Of a stretch of 34,488 bases of DNA, positions 1 to 7,144 are shown in pieces. The notes beneath the pieces were generated by a model. That model did not search any database, was not told where the DNA came from, and saw nothing but the letters and a program-made list of their open reading frames with translations. Source of the stretch: Fidelibacterota bacterium. GTDB lineage: Bacteria; Fidelibacterota; UBA2242; JAOZSR01. The stretch's first letter is position 1; each line of letters opens with the position of its first letter. A program made the position numbers and the translations under genes. The stretch spans positions 1 through 34,488 of the forward strand of contig JAOZSR010000033.1 in NCBI GenBank assembly GCA_029939575.1. The letters run 5' to 3'.

Positions 1-80
1 AAATTGACACAAAAAAATCATTTTCTATAAAAAATATCAATTTTCATTACCCATTATAATTCATATAGAACCAAAAAACT

Positions 81-108
81 TAAAGAGTAGATTAATCTCT
101 ACTCTTTA
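81..108 (-). terminator. Rho-independent terminator of the oligopeptidase gene
   Basis: A perfect 11-bp inverted repeat (81-91 with 98-108, loop 92-97) is followed, reading the minus strand, by AGTTTTTTGG at 80-71. The upstream arm lies inside the last codons and stop (TAG at 99-101) of the oligopeptidase gene, so coding sequence and terminator share bases. Only three of the 11 pairs are G-C, so strength is moderate. The remaining bases 1-70 show nothing recognisable. Confidence 0.7.
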
Positions 109-2228
109 ATCCCCACCAGATCAAACATGAAAGCAAAGCTCAAGGCAGTTCTTTTATATCTTTTAAATCTTCCAGAAGAGCCACCATGTCCTGAAGACAT
201 ATCAATATCAAGAAGTAAAAGGTTATCATCGGTTTTCATATCTCTGAGTTTTGCCACCCATTTTGTTGGCTCATAATATTGTACCTGAGAATCATGAAGT
301 CCGGTCGTAACCAACATTGCAGGATAATTCTTAGCTTCAACATTATCATAGGGAGAATAAGATAGCATATAATCATAATATTCTTTGTTTTTTGGATTAC
401 CCCACTCATCGAACTCACCAGTTGTCAAAGGGATAGATTCATCGAGCATAGTAGTTACCACATCAACCCAGGGAACTTCAGCTAAAAGGCCTTTATACAA
501 ATCCGGCTGCATATTTGATATTGCTCCAATAAGTAATCCACCGGCACTTGCGCCCTCTGCAAATAATTTATTAGAATTAGTGTACTTATGTTCAATAAGA
601 TATTTTGAACAATCAATAAAATCAGTGAAAGTGTTTTTTTTCTTAAGCAATTTTCCATTTTCATACCATTTTCTGCCCATTGTGGAACTACCACGAATAT
701 GAGAAATTGCATATACAAATCCACGATCAAGTAAACTTAAAACCGAAGAACTAAAATAGGGATCAACATTGCTTCCATAAGAACCATATGCATACTGTAA
801 TAAGGGATTATTTCCATTTTTTTTGATGCCTTTTCTATAAACAATAGACATAGGAATTTTTTCACCATCTCTGGCAGTAACCCAGACTCTTTCGGATATA
901 TAATTATCGGAATTGAAATCGCCTCCAATTTCATCGATTTTCAAAAGTTCTCTATCTTTTGAAATCATATTATAGTCATAAGTCGAAAAAGGAGTAGTCA
1001 ATGAGGAGTAACGAAATCTCAAAGTTTCAGTTTCAAATTCATGATTTCCTGAAGGATATGCAACAAAACTTTTTTCATCAAATTTTATATAATGATCAGA
1101 CTTGTTTTGAAGATTAATTACTCTGATTTGAGAAATACCATTTATTCTTTCTGTTAAAACCAGGAAATTTTTAAAAACATCAACATCTTCTAACAGCACA
1201 TCATCACGATTTGGAATTACTTCTTTCCAATTTTCCAGACTTGGTTTATCTACCGATGTTTGCATTAACCGAAAGTTTTTGGCCTTATAATTTGTCAGAA
1301 TATAAAATTTATCAATATGATGATAAATATAATATTCATGGTCCTTTTTCCGCTTTTGGAAAACAACATAGGGTTTTTCCGGATTATCAGCATCAATTAG
1401 TTTTTCTTCACCTGACAATGTGGAATATGAAGATAATAGAATATATTTTCCTGATAATGTTTTATCTACAGATATTTCAAAAGTATTATCTGTTTCATGA
1501 AAAATTTCTTCATCCTTTGATATATCATTTCCAAGTCGGTGTTTCCAGACTTTAAATGCACGTAATGTATTATCTTTTGTAGTATAAAAAATTGTTTTAT
1601 TATCATTTGCCCAAACAGGACTACCGGTTGTATTTGGAATATTATCAGAAAGGAGTTCCCCTGTTTTAAGATCTTTGAAATAAATTGTATATTTTCTCCG
1701 GCTGACAGTATCAACAGCAAACGCAAGTATATTATTATTTGTACTGATTGTTAATCCGGTTACACGATAATACTTATACCCTTTTGCAAGTTCAGGAACA
1801 TTTAATAAAACTTCCTCCTTCCCTTCAGTATTCTCCTTTTTCCTGGCATAAATCGGATACTCGGCTCCTTTTTCATATCTGTAATAATAATAATATCCAT
1901 TTTCTTTATATGGCACTGAGTTATCATCTTGTTTAATGCGCCCTACGATTTCCTCATATAATTTTTTCTGAAAATCTTCTGTATGTTTCATCATACCATC
2001 TTTATATGCATTTTCAGCATGAAGATATTCTAAAACTTTTTGGTCTTCCCGATTATTCATCCAATAATAATTATCAATTCTCGTATCCCCATGAATAGTA
2101 AGCTCTTTAGGTATTTTCTTTGCAATCGGTGGTGTTATATTTTGATAATTCTTTCTCATATTACAACTTCCTAAAATTAATATTGTAATTAGTGCAAAAA
2201 TAATAAATCCTATTTTTGATTTATACAT
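99..2228 (-). CDS. ptrB: Oligopeptidase B-like S9A serine peptidase, lipoprotein
   Basis: This 709-residue S9A prolyl-oligopeptidase-family enzyme would hydrolyse short peptides; oligopeptidase B members cut after Arg/Lys. An N-terminal beta-propeller region (roughly 75-420) is followed by an alpha/beta-hydrolase domain. The triad is readable as S561 in GASAGG, D646 in TGLHDSQV and H681 in SSGHGG. The stretch around RGSSTMGRKWYENGK resembles the PtrB-type RGGxxxGxxWYxxGK region, with Ser in place of the usual second Gly. The N-terminus is a lipoprotein signal (hydrophobic 6-20, lipobox LGSC with Cys22), so the enzyme probably sits in the periplasm anchored to a membrane; E. coli PtrB lacks such a signal. 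A GGGG Shine-Dalgarno lies just upstream of the ATG. It stands alone and ends in its own terminator. The family call is firm; Arg/Lys specificity is inferred. Confidence 0.85.
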   Translation of the reverse strand: MYKSKIGFIIFALITILILGSCNMRKNYQNITPPIAKKIPKELTIHGDTRIDNYYWMNNREDQKVLEYLHAENAYKDGMMKHTEDFQKKLYEEIVGRIKQDDNSVPYKENGYYYYYRYEKGAEYPIYARKKENTEGKEEVLLNVPELAKGYKYYRVTGLTISTNNNILAFAVDTVSRRKYTIYFKDLKTGELLSDNIPNTTGSPVWANDNKTIFYTTKDNTLRAFKVWKHRLGNDISKDEEIFHETDNTFEISVDKTLSGKYILLSSYSTLSGEEKLIDADNPEKPYVVFQKRKKDHEYYIYHHIDKFYILTNYKAKNFRLMQTSVDKPSLENWKEVIPNRDDVLLEDVDVFKNFLVLTERINGISQIRVINLQNKSDHYIKFDEKSFVAYPSGNHEFETETLRFRYSSLTTPFSTYDYNMISKDRELLKIDEIGGDFNSDNYISERVWVTARDGEKIPMSIVYRKGIKKNGNNPLLQYAYGSYGSNVDPYFSSSVLSLLDRGFVYAISHIRGSSTMGRKWYENGKLLKKKNTFTDFIDCSKYLIEHKYTNSNKLFAEGASAGGLLIGAISNMQPDLYKGLLAEVPWVDVVTTMLDESIPLTTGEFDEWGNPKNKEYYDYMLSYSPYDNVEAKNYPAMLVTTGLHDSQVQYYEPTKWVAKLRDMKTDDNLLLLDIDMSSGHGGSSGRFKRYKRTALSFAFMFDLVGIKE

Positions 2229-2380
2229 ATTATTCCCCTTTTAAAAAAAAATCATTAATTATTTAGGTAAAATTAATAAAATTCCAATATAATTCAAACC
2301 ATTACAATTAACAATTAAAATTCTAACTCTCCATATTCTATATCCAATGAAGAGCGGAAAAACTCATAATATCAAATTTT

Positions 2381-2458
2381 CTATTTTTTTACAGATTTTT
2401 GCATAAAGTTGTAGCCTATATTAAACGAAATATTCAAAAACGATAATTCAACTTGTCA
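2381..2458 (-). pseudogene. Relic C-terminal coding fragment (copy A of a dispersed pair)
   Basis: Read on the minus strand, 24 codons end in TAG (2381-2383) and are cut off upstream by an in-frame TGA (2456-2458). The first 14 codons (2414-2455) match the segment at 31867-31908: 35 of 42 bases and 12 of 14 residues agree, giving Q[V/F]ELS[F/L]LNISFNIG. Five of the seven base differences are synonymous. The residue pattern would suit the closing beta-strand of an outer-membrane barrel. There is no start codon or ribosome site, so this reads as a decayed gene end. Homology to a full-length protein is inferred. Confidence 0.45.
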
Positions 2459-2635
2459 CATACAGAAAAAAAATAGAGCATTACTTTTACAAATCAATTT
2501 AAAATGTTTTACTACAAATATATTTTATTGTAAAATCTAATGTTACTGACTCCAAATAGAAATTTACTTTTTATTTTTGTATAAATGCTTTGCAAAAACC
2601 ATTAGATAATGGAAATTATCAACAGTTTTTTTCTA

Positions 2636-2641
2636 TATAAT
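2636..2641 (+). promoter_or_regulatory. Possible -10 element for the EndoQ-UvrD operon
   Basis: A perfect TATAAT at 2636-2641 would start transcription near 2648, giving a leader of about 24 nt with an AAGG ribosome site before the ATG at 2672. No good -35 hexamer sits 16-18 bp upstream (AAATTA at 2613-2618). The box lies within the 21-codon upstream extension of the frame, which supports the downstream start. Confidence 0.35.
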
Positions 2642-2671
2642 TTCAATATTTATTATTATAAAAAGGTATTT

Positions 2672-5600
2672 ATGAATTTTATTGCTGATTTTCATATACA
2701 TTCACATTTTTCTATAGCAACAAGTAAACAACTTGTTCCTGAATATCTTGATCTTTGGGCAAGAAATAAAGGTTTGAAAGTCCTTGGAACCGGAGATTTT
2801 ACTCATCCTGGTTGGATAAAGGAACTAAAAGAAAAACTCGAACCAGCCGAACAGGGTCTCTATAAATTAAAAGAAAAATTCCGAATAAAAGATGAGTTTT
2901 CCATTGCCAATACTCCGGAAAACGAACCACGTTTTATTCTGACCTCAGAAATAAGCAGCATATACAAAAAAAACGATCGGGTACGAAAAGTACACAATCT
3001 AATTTTTGCTCCTGACTTCAAAACTGTTGAAAAAATCCAAAAATCTATTACCAAAATAGGTGGCAATATTACCTCAGATGGTCGTCCAATTCTTGGACTG
3101 GATTCCAAACATTTGCTTGAAATGGCTTTAACGGCATCGGGAAATATTTTCTTTGTTCCTGCCCATATCTGGACTCCCTGGTTTTCGGTATTAGGATCAA
3201 AATCCGGATTTGATACTATCGAAGAATGTTATGAGGATTTAACTCAATATATTTATGCAGTTGAGACTGGACTATCCGCCAATGCACCTATGCACTGGAT
3301 GTGTAGTTTTTTAGATAAATTCACTCTATTATCCAACTCCGATGCCCATTCACCGGAAAAACTAGGCAGAAATGCAAATATTTTTAATACTGAATTGACA
3401 TATAATTCCATTTGTAATACTATTAAAAATGCCGATAAAAACAAATTCCTGGGTACAATTGACTTACATCCGCAGGAAGGAAAATATCATTACGATGGGC
3501 ATCGAAAATGTAACGTCCTCTGGAATCCTGTTGAAACTCTTAAGAATAATGGAATTTGTAAAGTCTGTGGCACACCCGTTACAGTAGGTGTAATGAACCG
3601 TGCAGTTCGTCTATCAGACCGGGAAAATCTTTTTGAACGAAAAAACAGACTTCCATTTCATTCAATAATTCCTTTAAAAGAAATTCTGTCTGAAATTAAT
3701 CAAGTGGGTCCAAACTCAAAAAAAGTGCATAGAAATTACATCGCTCTGTTGGAAAAACTTGGTCCGGAACTCAACATTCTGTTAAAACTTCCAATTCCAA
3801 TCTTCCGAGAAAAAGGCTTTCCCATTCTCGCAGAGGCTATAGAAAGAATGCGAAAAAATCACATCTCTATTAAAGAAGGTTTCGATGGTGAATTCGGCCA
3901 AATCAAAGTTTTCAAAGATAATGAAATTCAAAACTTGAAACATAAAGATTCACTTTTCCCGAATAAAATAAAGGAAGACTCTCCAAAACTTGATCCCCCG
4001 CTAATTAATTTTTCCCTCGATGAATATAGAAGATTGACATCTACACATTCTCTTCCAAAAGTTGAAAAAAAAAAGAGCAAGCCAAAAAAAATAGTAGATC
4101 TGGCAGGTTTAAATTATGAACAGAAAAGAGCTGCAAAACATTTAGAAGGAACAGCTTTGATCCTGGCAGGACCGGGAACCGGCAAAACCCGCGTGCTAAC
4201 CCATCGCATCAGTTATCTGGTTAATATAAAAAATATAAATCCTGAAAACATTCTGGCAATTACCTTCACAAATAAAGCCGCTGATGAAATTCGAATCAGG
4301 CTAAAGGATTTATTGAATAATGAAGATTCTCTTAAGAAACTTAACCTGACTACATTCCATTCTCTCTGTTATACAATTTTAAAAGAACATTCCTATCAAA
4401 TCGGGCTAAATCCAAATTTTACAATTATTGATGAAAAGGAAAAAATTTCATTAATGATTGAATATATGGAAATAACTAAAGATATAGCCAAATCCTTGTC
4501 TTTAAAATTTTCCCAGGCTTTTCACAATATGGAACATTTTTTAAATACTGAAAATATTGAAATTGAAGAGATGTTGCATGAATATCAACATACCCTGATT
4601 GAAAATAATATTATTGATCTGGACAGCCTGATCTATAACACTGTAATTTTACTTGAGGATAATCCACAAATCAGGGAACAGTATATATCTAAATTCAAAT
4701 GGATATTAGTCGATGAATTTCAGGATGTTAATTCCATTCAATTTAAATTTCTAAAATTACTGTTGGATAAAAGCCAGAACCTTTTTGTAATAGGCGATCC
4801 AAACCAGGCTATTTATGGCTTTAGAGGCGCTGACATTAAACACATTAAATATTTAAAAAATACTTTGTCCGAAGAAAATATTTATGAGTTAAAAAAAAGT
4901 TACAGGTGCTCAGGTTATATTTTGAAAGCCTCAAATAACCTAATTGAACTTGGTAAAAAGCATAAATTTTTAGAGGGTCTGAAAAAGGGCGTAAAAATCA
5001 AAATTACTACTAATCCGTCAGAAAAAAGTGAAGCAGAATTTATCGCTCGTACAATTGAAAAAATGATGGGTGGTTTAAGATTTTTTTCAATAGATAGTAA
5101 TATTACAAAAGGAAATAATGAAACGGGCTTCAGTTTGTCTGATTTCGCAATTTTATGTCGCACCCATTCACAAATGAGACATATTGAACAATCTCTTGAA
5201 AATCATTCTATACCTTTCCAGGTGATTAATGATAACAATTTTATCAATAAAGCAATTATTCATGAAATTTTGCTATTCATAAAAGCAATTTTAAATCCTG
5301 ATTATAGTTACTTGAAAAATAGAATATTAAAAAAATACAAACTTGACAATACAGCTTTTTTAAATATTCAAAATCTTGCAAAAAGCAATAAATTGTCAGT
5401 TACTGATATATGTAATCGCTATTTTCATACACTGAAATCAAATGATGAAAACGTTCTAAAAAAATTCCAGGAAATTTCAGCAGAATTTGGAAATAATCTG
5501 CACCAGGTTCTAAAATATTTAACATTAAAATCAGAAATTGATGAATACAAACCACATACTGAAGAAGTTACATTAATGACTTTTCACGCTTCTAAAGGAC

Positions 5601-5902
5601 TGGAATTTACCAATGTTTTTTTGGCAGGTTGTGAAGATGGGCTAATTCCATATTCCCTTAATGAAAATAAAAAAACAGATCCCATGGAAGAAGGAAGATT
5701 ATTTTATGTTGGAATGACCAGGGCAAAAGAAAATCTCTTTTTGTCCAGAGCTGCTAATCGGTTCATTCATGGTAGAAGTCTATATCTCGACCCAAGCCCT
5801 TTTTTAAAGAAAATCGATGATGAATTAACTGAAATATTGAAACAACAGTATAAACAAAAAAAAGAAATGAAATCTCAAAATCAACTAACTTTATTTAAAT
5901 AA
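2672..5902 (+). CDS. Endonuclease Q / UvrD-family helicase fusion protein
   Basis: This 1076-residue fusion joins a DNA-damage endonuclease to an SF1A helicase. Residues 1-410 are an EndoQ-type PHP nuclease: metal ligands FHIHSH (H8, H10), D42/H45 in GDFTHPGW, E93, H165 and D224/H226 in SNSDAHS. A zinc knuckle (H277, C280, C296, C299) is followed by the TxGVxxRxxxLSDR element. Known EndoQ enzymes nick 5' of uracil, hypoxanthine, xanthine and AP sites. A Lys-rich linker (465-474) leads to a compact UvrD/Rep helicase: Walker A GPGTGKT (500-506), DEFQD (681-685), GDPNQAIYGFRGA (708-720) and GRLFYVGMTRAKE (1008-1020). The tail QLTLF (1071-1075) fits the beta-clamp-binding consensus. The start at 2672 is preferred because AAGG precedes it by five bases and the PHP motif begins immediately; the frame is open to 2609. 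The BioD-like gene follows after 33 bp. Confidence 0.9.
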   Translation: MNFIADFHIHSHFSIATSKQLVPEYLDLWARNKGLKVLGTGDFTHPGWIKELKEKLEPAEQGLYKLKEKFRIKDEFSIANTPENEPRFILTSEISSIYKKNDRVRKVHNLIFAPDFKTVEKIQKSITKIGGNITSDGRPILGLDSKHLLEMALTASGNIFFVPAHIWTPWFSVLGSKSGFDTIEECYEDLTQYIYAVETGLSANAPMHWMCSFLDKFTLLSNSDAHSPEKLGRNANIFNTELTYNSICNTIKNADKNKFLGTIDLHPQEGKYHYDGHRKCNVLWNPVETLKNNGICKVCGTPVTVGVMNRAVRLSDRENLFERKNRLPFHSIIPLKEILSEINQVGPNSKKVHRNYIALLEKLGPELNILLKLPIPIFREKGFPILAEAIERMRKNHISIKEGFDGEFGQIKVFKDNEIQNLKHKDSLFPNKIKEDSPKLDPPLINFSLDEYRRLTSTHSLPKVEKKKSKPKKIVDLAGLNYEQKRAAKHLEGTALILAGPGTGKTRVLTHRISYLVNIKNINPENILAITFTNKAADEIRIRLKDLLNNEDSLKKLNLTTFHSLCYTILKEHSYQIGLNPNFTIIDEKEKISLMIEYMEITKDIAKSLSLKFSQAFHNMEHFLNTENIEIEEMLHEYQHTLIENNIIDLDSLIYNTVILLEDNPQIREQYISKFKWILVDEFQDVNSIQFKFLKLLLDKSQNLFVIGDPNQAIYGFRGADIKHIKYLKNTLSEENIYELKKSYRCSGYILKASNNLIELGKKHKFLEGLKKGVKIKITTNPSEKSEAEFIARTIEKMMGGLRFFSIDSNITKGNNETGFSLSDFAILCRTHSQMRHIEQSLENHSIPFQVINDNNFINKAIIHEILLFIKAILNPDYSYLKNRILKKYKLDNTAFLNIQNLAKSNKLSVTDICNRYFHTLKSNDENVLKKFQEISAEFGNNLHQVLKYLTLKSEIDEYKPHTEEVTLMTFHASKGLEFTNVFLAGCEDGLIPYSLNENKKTDPMEEGRLFYVGMTRAKENLFLSRAANRFIHGRSLYLDPSPFLKKIDDELTEILKQQYKQKKEMKSQNQLTLFK

Positions 5903-5935
5903 TACCAACACTCTTGAATATTAATCGGGGAAATT

Positions 5936-7120
5936 ATGGCAAAAAATATTTTTATTGCTGCAACAGGAAAAGATGTAGGAAAATCAACTATTTCATTTGC
6001 ATTAATCGATGAACTAATCGGACGATCCAAAGAAGTTGGCTTTATGAAGCCGGTTGGACAGCGCTGGTTGGACTCTCCCTGGGGAAAAGTTGAAGAAGAT
6101 GTTATTTTAATGAAAGAAATTTTCCAATTTTCTGAGAAACCGTCACTTATGAATCCAATTGTTATTAAGAAAGGATTTACAGAAGACTATCTCTCAAAAA
6201 TTATTAAGCCTGATCTGGAAAAAGAAATTGTTAAGGGCTACAATGAAGTTTCCAGGGATAAAGATTATGTCATAATCGAAGGAACCGGCCATGCCGGAGT
6301 TGGAGCAGTAATTGATAAATCAAACGCCCAGGTTGCCTCTATTCTTAAGGCAGATGTTGTCCTTGTTGTAAAGGGAGGCATTGGTAATACTATAGATCGA
6401 TTGGAATTAAACAGGCGTTTTTTTGAAAGTTACGGTGTCAAAGTTAGCGGAGTGATCGTTAACAAAACAATTACAGAAAAATTACCAAAAATCGAAACAG
6501 TAATTCATAAATATTGTAAATCCAGAGGTTTAAAGTTTTTTGGAATTATTCCCTATTCACCAATATTAAGTCATCCTACATTGGGACAAATTATTGATGA
6601 AATTAAACCGGAAATAATTCATGAAACAGGAGAAAGAAAAACTGTAATAGATTCTTTTATTGTTGGTGCCTCTACGATTGAAGAATTTGTTGGGTTTCTC
6701 GAAGAGAAAGAGGGTAACTTATTACTTGTTTTTCCGGCTGTTCGTTTAGATATCATTTTTGCTATTCCAAATTTAAAAAAATTCCTAAATTCGGAAAAAA
6801 CCCGTGTACATACTATTTTATTTTCAGGCAGACACAGACCTTCAAAAATGGCTATTAAAACTTTAATAGACGAAAAAATTAATATTTTATATAAAGGTGG
6901 AGAAACTTTTTCTATTATCTCGGCTTTATCCTCAATTTCAATTAAAACCAGGCCGGAAGATAGTTTTAAAATAGATGAAATTAAAAAAATTGTGTCCGGA
7001 AATTTAAATTACTCATCTTTATTAAATGACCTTGAAGATATATCTATAACTACATCTTTTTTCAAAAGATGGTTGAAAAAAATCAAAAACTTTATCCAGA
7101 AAATTAAAATAATTTTTTAA
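5936..7120 (+). CDS. BioD-like P-loop NTPase with DRTGG domain (Pta N-terminal-like)
   Basis: The protein (394 residues) has the two-domain architecture of the COG0857 'BioD-like N-terminal domain of phosphotransacetylase' family. An N-terminal P-loop NTPase (1-205) carries the Walker A-type TGKDVGKST (10-18) and an EGTGH element (115-119) as in dethiobiotin synthetase. A DRTGG domain follows (about 208-325, with the RLDIIFAIPNL segment near 270-280). The catalytic phosphotransacetylase domain is absent, so this is the stand-alone form. A basic, possibly amphipathic tail (376-394, rich in Lys/Ile/Phe) follows. True dethiobiotin synthetase is unlikely because of the DRTGG domain and the lack of bio genes nearby. 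The role of stand-alone members is unclear; nucleotide-dependent regulation is a guess. GGGG at 5927-5930 is a plausible ribosome site. It lies between the EndoQ-helicase and comEC in one operon. Confidence 0.8.
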   Translation: MAKNIFIAATGKDVGKSTISFALIDELIGRSKEVGFMKPVGQRWLDSPWGKVEEDVILMKEIFQFSEKPSLMNPIVIKKGFTEDYLSKIIKPDLEKEIVKGYNEVSRDKDYVIIEGTGHAGVGAVIDKSNAQVASILKADVVLVVKGGIGNTIDRLELNRRFFESYGVKVSGVIVNKTITEKLPKIETVIHKYCKSRGLKFFGIIPYSPILSHPTLGQIIDEIKPEIIHETGERKTVIDSFIVGASTIEEFVGFLEEKEGNLLLVFPAVRLDIIFAIPNLKKFLNSEKTRVHTILFSGRHRPSKMAIKTLIDEKINILYKGGETFSIISALSSISIKTRPEDSFKIDEIKKIVSGNLNYSSLLNDLEDISITTSFFKRWLKKIKNFIQKIKIIF

Positions 7121-7144
7121 TTCACTTTTAAAATATTTTTTGCT

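Larger units (their letters stand above)
2229..2671. other. 443-bp intergenic region between two divergent genes
   Basis: This AT-rich gap separates the minus-strand peptidase from the plus-strand EndoQ-helicase operon. It holds a 75-bp remnant at 2381-2458 that matches another copy near 31,870, and a TATAAT box at 2636-2641 with an AAGG ribosome site at 2663-2666 before the next gene. No intact gene, tRNA or strong hairpin was found in the rest. Confidence 0.6.

Noticed and set aside
2609-2671. 21-residue N-terminal extension of the EndoQ-helicase
   Set aside because: The extension is Tyr/Phe/Asn-rich, includes a TATAAT box and has no ribosome site, while the internal ATG has AAGG at the right distance and leads straight into the PHP motif.
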